Origin: Prinia subflava
Lineage: Eukaryota > Chordata > Aves > Passeriformes > Cisticolidae
Assembly: GCF_021018805.1 (NCBI RefSeq)
Contig: NC_086248.1
Span: 30,078,922-30,142,921, forward strand
DNA length: 64,000 nt
Direction of reading: 5' to 3'
Notes under the pieces: generated by a model
The model's database searches: none
Seen by the model: the letters and a program-made list of their open reading frames with translations, nothing else
Told to the model about the DNA's origin: nothing
Translations under genes and position numbers: made by a program
Shown: piece after piece, positions 27,691 through 38,589 of the stretch
Numbering within the stretch: the first letter of the stretch is position 1
Layout of the letters: each line of letters begins with the position of its first letter

Positions 27691-28261
27691 CCAAACAAAT
27701 TCCCCAAGAGTTATTTCTGTTTCAGAACTACTGAGATCATATGTTATGTAAAGTTCAGTTTACTTTGAAGACATTTTGAGGTGAGAAGTAAAATTTTGCC
27801 AAGTCAAAAGACATTATTATATTTTTGATACTAAGTATGCTAATATTTAACATTTTTCTGTGGAATGTATGAAGGATTTTTTCCCTTTTTTTATTTTCTG
27901 TGAGAATTGTATCTTCTTTTGCAGTCACCCAACTTAGCAAGGTGGCTAGAGGCACATTACCAAGTGTGTGGTTAGTAGACAGTATCACAACCTGTCTACA
28001 TTCCAACAGTGTAAAGGCCATTAACAAGACATCTAATTTCTAACAAATTACCATAATGAAGATCTTCATGTTGCAGCCTTTCAAAGAGAAGTCATTTCCA
28101 GTTTTCAGCTGAGGAAGAGAGATTGCTTCTTCAATCAGAATAGACTTTTTATTTTAGTAAATAGTAATGACCAAGTCAGATCACTGCTCTTGGGTGAAAA
28201 CTGCAAGGGAAGGCTTTGCTGCAAGTTATTCCAACAGTTGCTTCTTTTTCTCTTCTTTCAG

Positions 28262-28403
28262 AGGCTGGCAGCAAGAAGCTAAAGAGCACGATACAGAGAA
28301 GCACAGAAACAGGAATGGCAGCAGAGATGAGAAGTCGTATGGTTCGACAGCCAAGTCGAGAATCCACTGACGGCAGCATAAATAGTTACAGCTCCGAGGG
28401 CAA
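28262..28403 (+). CDS. RIMS1: RIMS1 coding exon A (linker before C2B)
   Basis: This 142-bp exon starts after the acceptor ttctttcag (AG at 28260-28261) and ends at the strong donor GTAAGT (28404-28409). The two leading bases AG complete a codon whose first base is in the preceding exon (probably Glu), followed by 46 full codons from GCT at 28264. The peptide begins AGSKKLKSTIQRSTETG and runs through the serine/arginine-rich stretch RQPSRESTDGS to SSEG; the last two bases AA complete Asn with the next exon. In the family this linker is basic and phosphorylatable. The next-upstream exon is not visible in the preceding 28 kb. Confidence 0.92.
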
Positions 28404-31400
28404 GTAAGTGGCATTAAAAACATCAGTAATGTAGCAGAAGTTTCTAATGTAGCAGAAGTTTCTTTCCCATTATTTAGGATGTCCAAAATTCTAGCTGAAG
28501 TAAAAAAATCTGTGTAAAGATTCTTCTTCTTGAAACATATGAAAAATGAAATATTTTAGGTACTTAACACAAATTTCATGGAAATTAAAATTGAGACAGG
28601 ACTTCTTAAGAATTCTTATTTTCTCTGTCAACCGGTGAGGCATTTTGTTCATCAAAAGACAACTAAATTAAGACTGCATTATTCAAAACAAAACACAGGG
28701 ATACCTTTTCTTTGAGATATGTTTGGATTACCTCAGAGTTAAACTTCAGATGTTGTATGTGAATTCCTGTGATATGAAACTCTGTTCAGTAATACTATAT
28801 ACAAAGAAAGTTTAATTTGGAGTTGTTCCAAGTCTCTTATTAAGGGCTGTAAACCCAGAGCCCAGCTGCCCCATCAAGGCTGATGTGCAGAAATCAAAGC
28901 TTTTAACACCAGATGCTTGTGGTTTTATTAGGAAGTTTTTTATTATTTTTGCAGTCTGGTAGGGAATTTCCTTTGAGAAAGAAGATTGAGCGTGGTGGCT
29001 GGCCTGCTGGGGAATACGTTTTCTAGACTTGGTTCAGAGTCTGTTCTCTTATAACAATTATTTCTCATAATTGTTATAAGGAAGTCAAAGCTGAATCTTC
29101 CCATCATGGATCACTCTTTCTGTCTCTTTTTTTTTTTTTTTCTTGTTATTGTTTGGAGACTGTACAGCTATTAAAAAAAAAAAAAAAAAGTGTTCACTAT
29201 TGAATATAAGAAAGCAGCTTGGCAAAGTACACATTAAAGCATCATAGAATAGTTAGAGTTGGAAGGGACCTGTAAAGGTAATTTAGTCTAACCCCCTGCC
29301 CTGGGCAGGGCCATCTTCAACTAGACCAGGTTGCTCAAAGTCCTGTCTAACCTGGCAATGAATGTTTCCATGTAACTGTGCTGATGCGTTACAGTTCAGT
29401 TTGTATCCTGAGAGAGGGGTGGGTGGCAACTGTAGATCCAGGTTTGTCTGCCAGGATATTTTGGCTAGAGAGTGGCATTAGGTTTAGCTCTAACCACCAC
29501 TACTGCTACTGCCTGCCAGTGTACTGCTTCATTAAACAGCTGCAGCAATCAGATTAATTTAGTGTATACATCTGTTTCCCCTGTTTGTTCTAACTGATGC
29601 AAACAGATGGGGTTTAGATCTATGTAAATCACACACTCACTGATGAAGAACAGGCTATTAAATTTCATGAGGCTTTTAATTTTCTCATACAAGGTCATTC
29701 TTAGTCTGTTAACCTATCAGACTCTTCACTACTCCTGGAGACCTCCTTAGCAAGACCTATTTTATGGATTACTTTGAGTCAATGTGCCGAATTTCTCTAC
29801 ACTGCTTTGGGGTCCATGGGAAACATATCATTCCTAATGCTGCAGAATGATTTGTGCTTGTGCATCCTGAGCTGCTTGCTTTGTATCAGCAGTACTTTTG
29901 AGTAAATACTGTACGATGACAGAAACTAATCCCATTCTTATGCTTAATTAGCTTCTATTTTGTTTCAGCTTAATCTTTCCTGGAGTACGGCTGGGCGCTG
30001 ACAGTCAGTTCAGTGATTTCCTCGATGGACTGGGACCTGCACAGTTAGTAGGCCGACAAACACTAGCAACCCCTGCCATGGGTAAGAATGACATGTTCTC
30101 CTCTGTGAAATGAATAATAAGACAATTAACTAATGCACACATTGCCAGACTACAGCACCAAAAGGAATTTTACCAAGTGTCCTCCTTCATTGTCAACATG
30201 AAGGTCCTATCTGCAGTCACTGGTGTTCCTATTATGGCAGCATCCAAAGTGGGGTGAGAGACAGTATTTGCACCATTTGAAATATTGGATAATCCTATTT
30301 GCAATTTGAAGATAGGGGTTTTACTTCCCACATAAAATTATTGTCTAATTGCTTCTCTAATCATAGCTCACTGCAAAATCTCAGCTGTTCAGAGTCTGTA
30401 TTTACCTGACACAGACTATATTGGATATGACAGACGGTTTCTGGCCATACTGCACTTTTCCAAGCTTAGTTCATCTAACTCCAGAAAGTGAAACTTCTGG
30501 AAACATTTGCAATGCCCAATAATCAGTCACTGATAAAGCCAGTGCTTGTCATGGGAGACACAAAGTCCTTTTCTACAGCTGTTGGGGGCTGTGATCTTAT
30601 CTATTTTCCAGACCAGTCTGCAATTTCCTTTAGCAGCATCAGCTGAAGCTTGTTTATGAACAGAGTATGAGTTGTATAAGGAGAGCAAGAGTTCAGAACT
30701 GTGTATCTTTGGAAAGATTTGGGGTTGGGGGTTTTTTGGGGTTTTTTTGCTTATATATGGGCAGTTCTTAGACATGCTTTAGGATGCTAATTGAGGAGTC
30801 CTTGATCCACTACTGTAATACTACTTCTGCTGGAAATTATAAATGGCCAATGCTTCAATACAACTGTCTTGAGAAAATCAGCTACTGAGACACATCTGAA
30901 AAAGGAGACAGAAACAGGGGAAAAAAAATTTCAAAAGACATTGTTCCCTTCCCAACTCATAAGCAGAAGGAAGACTATCTTGAAAATGTTCTGAGGACCC
31001 TCTAAAGCAAAATTTCCTTTATAAATCCAAATGACTGCTACTAAAGCACTCATAAACATCAAACTTATTAAATAAACTTTTTTATTATTATTTTGGAAGA
31101 AAATGTATTAGTGATATTATTTGCCCAATTAATATCTAAATGCTTTATTGGTATGCATATAAGGGTCTACATTTCTTCTGTTTCTTTATTTTATTCTTGT
31201 TTGTGACTAAAAATCTTTCTGCAGATAACTTGAGTAAAACCCTTATTTTGACTTTTAGAATTTTTTCTACTATAGGCTCAAGTTTTGGCCCCCAAAAGGC
31301 ACTCCACCGTGTTTTTAAACCATTTTTAGAAGACTTGCTCTGTGGTATCCTTTCACTAGTGATGATTTGAAAATGTTTGGATTATTGCTCCCCCTTCTGG

Positions 31401-33884
31401 TTACCTGTTGCATGTTTTATTTTGGATATGCGATACAGACGTGTGCTCTTAAAAAGGCTTGTTGGAATTTTCTTCTGAACTATTTTAAGTGCAAAACACG
31501 GCTGTGTTAGTTCAAGCAAATTTTAATTGATAAAAAAATCTTTTTTGCTGTTCTTTCATACCTCACATACCAAGGTATAAACACTGCTTTAATATGCTGT
31601 TAAAATGTGAAAATCTCATGCCCCATTAATTTCAAAATGCTGTTTCTCCAAGTCCAGACCACGAACCCTATAGTTCAAGATCATCAATTTATGAATTTGG
31701 TTTTTAGACAATCAGAGCTTACATATCAAATATATACATACTCACATGTTTCATGGACGTAGTTCATTTATTTGCTCAAGTGTCACGTAGCTGATCATGT
31801 CATACTGTGCATTTTTTATTCTAAATTATCTATTTTAATCTAAGTAGATTTCTCCTCAGCTGATTCCATGATACATGAAAGTATAGAGATAAAATTTTTT
31901 GACCATCAGCACATAGTTTACTGCCTGCCTATTAATGTAGATCAGAACAGTGCTTGGTCTCAGAGTAAGCAGTTTGCGTTTTCTGCAGGAAATGTCATTT
32001 GTCAAAACTCAGGCAAGGAAACAAGTTTGACTATTTATAAGCAAAAGCAGTTTCTTTTTTTTACATGTTTTGCAATTTTAGTCACTCCAAAAATGTGTGT
32101 GGAATATTGATAAAATGGAAAAATTGTAATCTCTGTGCTTGGTGGAGATTTCTGAAGGAAAAATACCTCTTTTCAGCTGGTATGAACTGTATACCAAGAG
32201 AGGGCACCATGCTCCCTAAGTATGTATTATTTAGTCTTTATTTAAGGATGGAGAAGCTAAAGGGATCATCAGGAGACACAACAAGCACAGTAATATAGAA
32301 GAATAATATCAAACTAGTCTTTCTCTTTCTCATTATGCCTTATCTCCTGCACTGTACTGCTTCTCTAAAATGTGGGCTTCTTTATTCTCCCTCTCAGGCG
32401 ACATCCAGATTGGAATGGTGGATAAAAAAGGCCAGTTAGAAGTAGAAGTCATTAGAGCCCGTGGCCTCACACAAAAACCTGGCTCCAAATCTACCCCAGG
32501 TATGGAAAAGAACTGTGCACAACAATGCTGCAAGAAGGGAGCAGCTTGTGCTAGTGTTACTGTCAGTGTCAATAATTTGCATAATGTGTATTGTAATAAT
32601 ATTATATCATTTTATAAGGACATTTGTTGAAGTTCTAGTTATTTATAGAACCAATTATTAGAGATTTAGAATCAATACGCCAACCACTGCTTATTGTAAC
32701 ACCTAGAACAGTTTTTTTAGACAACATTTAGTGAAAATGATACTTTGGAATCTCCTTAGGAGCTAGAGATGAGAGAGCAATTCATGTCTGTGTCATTGGA
32801 GTGGCATGGTTTTAAATACTCCTTTTATTTTGAACTATCTCTGACCCCTAAGCATTTATAGAGACTCCAGAATAGCTGTCAGTGACAGCTAATTCCTGGG
32901 AAAAGAAAATGTTTTTAAAATGACAGACATGAGGTATAATTGTTGTTAGTAACATCTTAGATCACTACATTCAAAGTTGATAAAAATTAAATTGATTTCT
33001 TATGGGCTGTGTCATCTGTTTTATGAATATAATTGTTTTCAGATTATAGAATTTCAAAGATAAAACGAAAATAATGTGTGTCATTTTCTTTCTACTCTGT
33101 TTCCTTTTAAGGCATTTCAGATGTGCATTGTCAGTCCAAACATAACATTCTTGATGTTCTGTTCGCAGCTCCGTATGTCAAAGTGTATCTACTGGAAAAT
33201 GGAGCATGTATAGCTAAGAAGAAGACAAGAATTGCAAGGAAGACACTCGATCCTCTGTACCAACAGACACTGGTTTTTGAGGAAAGTCCACAGGGTAAAG
33301 TCCTTCAGGTCAGTTTCTTCTTAATCCATTTTAGGCTGTCATTTGGGGAATCATTTTCTTGTTTACTTAAAATTAACCATTCCATTCAAACTCACTAAGC
33401 ACTTAATTTTATAAATATAATTAAACACATCCTTGTGGCTTGTGGTTTCAGACTTGCAAAATGTCTTATTGCATTAAAAATTTCTCTATTGTTGACATTG
33501 CTTCTGTCCTGCTATGAGGTTTTCCCATGAAAGGGAAGCAGTCATTCAGTCTTGAGAATAACATTTCCTTATGCTAACACATATAAAAGCAAGAGTGAAC
33601 ATGGATAACCCTGTATAAGCATGGATTTGGGGACAATCATTAACTTTAATTTTATGTTTTTCCAGGTAATAGTTTGGGGAGACTATGGCCGAATGGACCA
33701 CAAATGCTTCATGGGAGTTGCCCAGATCCTTCTGGAGGAACTGGATCTATCCAGTGTGGTAATAGGCTGGTATAAATTATTTCCACCTTCATCGCTAGTG
33801 GATCCAACATTGACTCCCCTGACACGCAGGGCTTCCCAGTCATCTCTGGAAAGTTCAACTGGGCCTCCCTGCATTAGATCATAG
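28262..33884 (+). CDS. RIMS1: RIMS1 (RIM1) 3'-terminal coding part, five exons, C2B domain
   Basis: Spliced CDS join of 28262-28403, 29969-30081, 32398-32499, 33169-33308 and 33666-33884. All four introns are GT-AG, phases match at every junction, and the product is 238 residues with the first base of codon 1 lying in an upstream exon outside the window. RIM1 is the presynaptic active-zone scaffold that tethers vesicles, Munc13 and Ca2+ channels. This part carries only its C-terminal C2B domain (about residues 95-225), which in the family binds PI(4,5)P2 and liprin-alpha and does not bind Ca2+. Consistent with that, loop 1 (GLTQKPGSKSTPAPYVKV) has lysine, glycine and serine where Ca2+-binding C2 domains have aspartates. 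Visible landmarks are TIQRSTETG, QPSRESTDGS, DFLDGLGPAQLVGRQTLATP, KKKTRIARKT, WGDYGRMDHKCFMG and the tail SLESSTGPPCIRS. From memory, RIMS1 ends PPCIRS while RIMS2 ends PSYSRS and carries KKLRSTVQRS, which is why I call RIMS1. The N-terminal zinc-finger, PDZ and C2A regions must lie upstream of the window. Confidence 0.93.
28427..28462. repeat. Perfect 18-bp tandem duplication
   Basis: TAATGTAGCAGAAGTTTC is repeated exactly twice with no spacer. It begins 23 bp inside the intron from the RIMS1 exon A donor, close to but outside the splice-site consensus. Confidence 0.92.
29048..29080. repeat. Perfect inverted repeat, 13-bp arms, 7-nt loop
   Basis: The arms CTTATAACAATTA (29048-29060) and TAATTGTTATAAG (29068-29080) are exact reverse complements around TTTCTCA. 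It lies in the intron between RIMS1 exons A and B. It is AT-rich, so hairpin stability is modest. Confidence 0.9.
29127..29189. repeat. Poly(T) then poly(A) runs
   Basis: A T run of about 15 at 29127-29141 and an A run of about 17 at 29173-29189 are separated by about 31 bp. They could pair as a long AT stem in intronic RNA. The nearby CR1 fragment starts about 50 bp further on. Confidence 0.8.
29241..29375 (-). mobile_element. CR1 LINE 3' tail fragment, antisense
   Basis: The start atcatagaatagttagagtt, followed by ggaagggacctgtaaaggta and then gaccaggttgctcaaagtcc, is the reverse complement of a CR1 3' end. It is inserted in the intron between RIMS1 exons A and B, opposite to the gene. Confidence 0.9.
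29969..30081 (+). CDS. RIMS1: RIMS1 coding exon B (pre-C2B conserved block)
   Basis: This 113-bp exon follows the acceptor ttttgtttcag (AG at 29967-29968) and precedes the donor GTAAGA at 30082. Its first base C completes Asn, then 37 codons give LIFPGVRLGADSQFSD and DFLDGLGPAQLVGRQ, ending ATPAM, with a last G opening the Gly codon. The block is highly conserved across RIM1, RIM2 and RIM3 and immediately precedes the C2B fold. The 1565-bp intron before it contains a reverse-oriented CR1 fragment and a 13-bp perfect inverted repeat. Confidence 0.93.
32398..32499 (+). CDS. RIMS1: RIMS1 coding exon C (C2B beta-strand 1 and loop 1)
   Basis: This 102-bp exon follows the acceptor ctccctctcag (AG at 32396-32397) and precedes the donor GTATGG at 32500. 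It encodes GDIQIGMVDKKGQLEVEVIR and ARGLTQKPGSKSTP, the start of the C2B beta-sandwich. From memory, the mammalian sequence has Glu at the Val of GMVDKK and Ser at the Gly of ARGL; both would be mild substitutions. The frame stays open past the donor for about 40 codons, so intron retention would add a short tail rather than stop at once. Confidence 0.92.
33169..33308 (+). CDS. RIMS1: RIMS1 coding exon D (C2B core)
   Basis: This 140-bp exon follows the acceptor ctgttcgcag (AG at 33167-33168) and precedes the donor GTCAGT at 33309, which is weaker than consensus but usable. It encodes APYVKVYLLENGACIAKKKT, then RIARKTLDPLYQQTLVFEE and SPQGKVLQ. The polybasic KKKTRIARK strand is the part of the RIM C2B domain expected to face acidic lipids. 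The exon ends exactly on a codon boundary. Confidence 0.93.
33666..33884 (+). CDS. RIMS1: RIMS1 terminal coding exon E with stop
   Basis: The acceptor AG is at 33664-33665 in tttttccag. The coding part is 219 bp: 72 codons plus TAG at 33882-33884. It encodes VIVWGDYGRMDHKCFMGVAQ, the helical segment ILLEELDLSSVVIGWYKLFP, and the conserved tail PSSLVDPTLTPLTRRASQSS ending GPPCIRS. The arginine/serine-rich tail RRASQSSLESS is shared by the RIM family. The exon continues into the 3' UTR without interruption. Confidence 0.94.
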   Translation, partial: VIVWGDYGRMDHKCFMGVAQILLEELDLSSVVIGWYKLFPPSSLVDPTLTPLTRRASQSSLESSTGPPCIRS

Positions 33885-34105
33885 TAGCAGGTGCTGTCTG
33901 TTCAAAACCTCACCCAGGATAACAATTGGAACCAGATATTCACATGAGCAAGAAACACTGTTGGAGAGAGACAATCACTTCTGGTTTTGCTTGTAGTAGT
34001 TATCAAACATACGTCTGTCTGTTGAGAGATGGCTTAAATTGACAGAACAAAGGTATATCACATACAGCTAATCTATTAGCAGCTATCACTGATGCTTATA
34101 ATGAT

Positions 34106-34212
34106 TAAAAACAAACAAAAAAAACCCAACAAAAACAAAAACAAAAACAAAAACAAACAAAAAAAAAAGAAAAAAAAAAAAAGAAAGAAAGAAAGAAAGG
34201 AAAAAGAATAAA
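34106..34212 (+). repeat. A-rich (AAAAC)n then (GAAA)n simple repeat in the RIMS1 3' UTR
   Basis: The tract starts with short AAAAC units, passes through near-pure A, and ends with four or five GAAA units before gaaaaagaataaag. It is entirely within the RIMS1 3' UTR and contains an AATAAA at its end. Length is likely polymorphic. Confidence 0.9.
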
Positions 34213-34664
34213 GAGAGGGACCTTTAGATTCGACCTAAGTCAAAGATGACCCAAACTGGAAGCTCTCACTCTGTTAACAATGTTGTATTTTTCACATTTT
34301 GAGAGAGCCCTCAAGCAGTGTTACCTTCCTGGTGTTTCAGCAGTTTTTCTGTACTTGTCACTTCCACTAGTTTTTTGCCATGTGATTCTGCTAGTTTTGT
34401 AGAAGTCCTCACAATGCTAACAGAGACCCTTCCTTTCTTTTTCTAAACCAAACAAAAAAGGGCTGAAGCATATCTCTGTAAGCATCGTTAAAGTGTTCAA
34501 CAGCCACAGTTACAATTCCAGCGAGTCCAAATCGTTTCTCAGTTCTGGTACTTACAAGTCTTTCACGTGGGAACCCAGAACAAATGACAAATCTAAGTTA
34601 TATTCTTAAAATAGAAATCATCACAGTGCCACTTTTTCTTTGTAAAAAGCAGACATGTTTGCAT

Positions 34665-34682
34665 TATATATATATATATATA
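34665..34682. repeat. (TA)n microsatellite in the RIMS1 3' UTR
   Basis: About nine TA units in gcat(TA)naaaat. In an mRNA this would form a weak AU hairpin; no function is implied. Confidence 0.85.
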
Positions 34683-35947
34683 AAATAACTTTTCTGTTTA
34701 TGATGTTTTGCATGGAAGAATTTTGAAGATTTCTGCAACTACTGCTGGGGACTGGTAAAAGCAGCTTTAGTCTTAATTTTGACATTGAATATGTTACTGG
34801 TAATGCAATTTTCCTCCTAGAAATGGAGAGGAAATACTTACGTTTCTGTGTATAAATGTATATTTGACTTCCCAAAATGTTGACCAGGAATGAATTGAGC
34901 ATATGACACTTTCAGCTGTACCCAGGCTTCTCTGATGTGTGTCGCTTCAGACGCACCTGTCTGCCCTGGATAGAGCATGGTATGAGTTGTTCAATGTTTC
35001 ACTGGAAATTCCAGTTGAAATATTCTGCACTTACTAATGTTTTTATCAAATTTTAGTTTACATTTCTTTGAGATTGATGCAAGCACAAGGCTTGATTTTT
35101 TAACGCAAGATATCTTACTTTTTGGAGAAAAAAAAATCAAATTTCAATTTGCTTTTTATTCATTTGAGTTCTTCTTGGCCTTGAAATCCCTTGTGATATT
35201 CTGTAAATGTGCGAAGAACTGCAGATTCCTGCAGGTGCATTGATATGTTTCCCCTCCTTTTACAGGCCATTCAATTTTGTGATCACACAAATAGAGCAGC
35301 ATGACTTGGAACTGTTCAAAGCTGCATGCACGTTTTGTAAAAAGAGATGAAAAAGGTTATTTAATAATGTATGTTAGTTCCACATAGGCCAGCTTGTATG
35401 TTGCATGTACTTGTACAGTTTGCTCGTAATTACTATACTGAAGTAACCAAGAAATCTAAGCCATCCATTTTTCTTATAGACATTTTGCAGGTTTTAGCCA
35501 GGCTAGGTCTGTGGGTCTGGTGCTAAATGTCTATAGATGGACTTTATTTTTTACCCTATGGAAAACGTGATGTAGTACGGACCAAATTCCTTCTAATAAC
35601 TATTTTGGTGTAGATTCCTACTGTGGGGCTGTAACACATGTAGAAACTGTGTACACACTAGGTTTTAATTCATAGACATACTGCCTGCACCAAGTGAACT
35701 ATTTATTATTACTCAACACATGGGAATTATTCTGCCCATCTTTCCATAGGGCACAGATTGGTTACTGCTCGACCTGCTGAGCAGGAAGAACTCAAGCATT
35801 GGTGCACTACTACTAGATCCTGTTCTGTCTTAGTGGCCAAAAACTAACTAGCTATAATTCGATAGTATCTTTCTATTTTGACCACTTGTCTTAACACTCC
35901 CCTGTGCTTTTAAATGAACTTCCAACTCATGTTATGTAAACATGTTT

Positions 35948-35953
35948 AATAAA
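35948..35953 (+). terminator. RIMS1: Probable RIMS1 polyadenylation signal AATAAA
   Basis: A canonical AATAAA hexamer lies 2.06 kb after the stop. It is followed within about 20-50 bases by a GU/U-rich stretch (gtgtagtagttgtgctctct, 35971-35990) of the kind bound by CstF. This arrangement makes it the most plausible main 3' end. Confidence 0.6.
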
Positions 35954-35999
35954 ATTTCCTTTTCATGTCCAGTGTAGTAGTTGTGCTCTCTGTATGTCC

Positions 36000-38589
36000 T
36001 GAGGTTCATCTGTGATTTCTGCTTGCTGCAGGACTGTGTGATATGTGTTAAGGAACAGTGAAATAAGTAATTTCTATGGTTCTTTTGATTGCTGTAATAG
36101 TGTATGTTGAAATCTGGGGCCAAAAACTGAGGCCTGGTGAAAGTCATGTTTGGTTGGCTTCCTTTTCCCTTGAGAAGCCAAATTTTGCTCTCATTTGTTG
36201 AAGCAGGCAAATTGAAGTTCCAAAAGAAAAAAAAAATTACCCAAATTATTATCTGTTGAAATCAAATCAGTTTGTTGGAGAGGAATGATGCTGTGGCTGC
36301 TTGTAGGGCAGCAGGGTGATACAAGTCAGGCACTAGGACTCCACTTGATGTGTGCTGAGCCTTTAAGATATGAGAACAACTACTGACCTCTGGCACTTTT
36401 TAAACCCATGAACATGCCCTTGTATTGTGACGTTGTTACAAACAATGCTTTATAGAAATTTACCTGAGAGCAGAATTTGGCACTAAAATTTTGCTAGAGA
36501 AGCAAAGATTATGTACTTTTTTTTTTTTTAGTTTTCCATGTCCCACAGATACCTGATCACAATTTAAAAATAACATAAAGACAGTATTGCCTCACTTTGA
36601 ACACTATTGTTTATTACTTTATTTAACTGAAAACATGGTTAAGATACTGAAAAAATGACTAATTAAACATGGTAAATCTCTGAACAAAAGGCATCTTATT
36701 CTGTGTGGTGGGAGTGATCTGTTTAAATACAGAATTTTTCATGCTGTTGCAAAAAGCCCTCAACTTTATTAATCTCATTACTTTGAACATCGTGTCCAAT
36801 ACTAGGATATCTTTTCCTTTCTGATCCTGAGAAATAAATGAAGTCCAGCATTTCTGACCTCCCCCTAGAGCACAGAAAATATGGCAGCAAAAGAACATGC
36901 TAAACTATTTCATTTATGGTGTTTATGATGAATGGGGATCATAAACACCAAGATTTCAGGAATGTGGTGGTACAGCATGCTAGGTCAGACAAGTTGTGTG
37001 CTGGGCTCCTTTCCCAGGGACTGCTGCCTTTTAAAGACTCATTGCTGAGTGTTGGGATTACAATACATAAATAAATCAGATGAAGTTCCCTCTTGGTTTT
37101 CCCTTAAGAATGCAGTACTACCTTGACAAAACAAGTTGCTGAATTTTTATTAGTTTATGCCAACACCTATACAGAAAGTTTTTTATAGAGAAGATGTCTC
37201 ATGCTCCGGACTTCTATTCTTCAGGAAGTACAGCAGCACTGTCACCTCTGCATTTCCAGCCCCCTCCCGTTGTCAGGTCTGACTGGCCTGCGCTGCTTCA
37301 TCGCAGCAGGTCTCCACAGAACCAAGATTCCCATGTCCATGCTAGACTATTGATTATAGAAGGCAGAATAATAATTCCATTTAGAACAAGCTCATACAGA
37401 GGGCAGTAAGACAATCCTAGATATTCTAAGAACTCTTGTCATGCAATTTAAACCAAAAATTAAGATTTTCAAATTCAGCAAATATTGTAAAATAGCAATT
37501 AAATTAAATGTTACAGTATATACTAAAAAGATTTTTTAAGTCTATTTGATAACTGTATTTGCATACTGCAGAAAGAGTGTCCACACAGAGGGAAAAGTGT
37601 AGCAATATTACACTAATATGTAAGAATAAAAAAAGATCTAATGCTATCTAATTCAGAGAGTGAGAGATAGCTTGGAGGGAGATGTTTTCTAAACATTAGT
37701 TACTGAGCAAAGTCTGTTAGAAGCCAAAACCAGCAGCAGCATTATACTTGGGCTGCTGTCTGTTAAGCTGCAGCAAAATGACATCATCCTCCAGTTTTAG
37801 AAAGGGATGAGTTTCTTCCAGTGACAGACAGGGTCTGAGACTGAGTGAGCAACCTTTGAGTGCATAGGAATGGCAAAGCAACACAAGAAAAACAGTGGCA
37901 ATTACAATAAAAAACAAATGCTTAAAAAATATGTAAAATACTTTTGTAGGATTTTGAAGGCCTGAAAGTGCAGCCCTGAACCATATAGAGAAGATCTGGA
38001 TTTGGAGTGAGTCCCCAGGTATCCCTTATACCAGGTCAGAAGAACTAGATGTCTGTTAGCAGCCAGTGCTAGAGAGGCAGCTTTTTCTAATGGAGCAGTT
38101 TTCATGTACAGTTTGCCAACCCTTTTTCTTTGTAGATGGTCTGGCACGTGCACTGCCTGTAAGCTTGACTTTAAGGGGATGTAAAGGTGGATATATTTAA
38201 TCTCAAATTCTGTGTAGTGTAAGAGAGTTTCTTTTATCGGCTCTGATGTACAATGTTAAAGAATTCAGGTGCTCTGCGATGGGTAAACCAGTAAGTCAGA
38301 AATAGGTCCCCATGGAAAGCAGAGCAGAAGCTTGGGGAGCATAGAGGGGGAGGAAGGAAGGAACAGAAATAGTGTCTCTGTTCACCTGGGGGGACTTAAT
38401 AGGGAGACCCTGGGAAAAACATCCAGCATAATTGATCGGCTCCCTGTCTTTTTGACTGAAAGCTCCAGAAAGAAGTGACCACTCCTTGAAGCCTTATAGA
38501 TGCAGTGCACATCTTCCTGAAGGGTCAGGATTTGGTCCAACTTCATTGTTTTGGTATTGGAAACAGTAGGGCTTGTTGAAAAGATATCG
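36000..38589. other. Intergenic sequence downstream of RIMS1, no gene seen
   Basis: AT-rich sequence following the inferred RIMS1 3' end, with a poly(T) run near 36518-36530 and a 13-bp inverted repeat at 36917-36950. I see no coding potential. Read-through RIMS1 transcripts could extend here. Confidence 0.55.
36917..36950. repeat. Perfect inverted repeat, 13-bp arms, 8-nt loop
   Basis: The arms TGGTGTTTATGAT (36917-36929) and ATCATAAACACCA (36938-36950) are exact reverse complements around GAATGGGG. It lies about 1 kb past the inferred RIMS1 polyadenylation site. It is too short for a typical pre-miRNA stem. Confidence 0.9.

Larger units (their letters stand above)
33885..35970 (+). other. 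RIMS1: RIMS1 3' UTR (end inferred)
   Basis: This runs from the TAG stop to a probable cleavage zone just after the AATAAA at 35948. It is AT-rich and contains a long A-rich simple repeat (34106-34212) and a (TA)n run (34665-34682). A second AATAAA lies at 34207-34212, inside the A-rich tract, and could be an early polyadenylation site. The UTR start is certain; the end is inferred only from signal hexamers. Confidence 0.7.

Noticed and set aside
30721..30750. G/T-rich run as a second G-quadruplex
   Set aside because: Only three G runs of three or more are present, so the canonical four-run pattern is not met.
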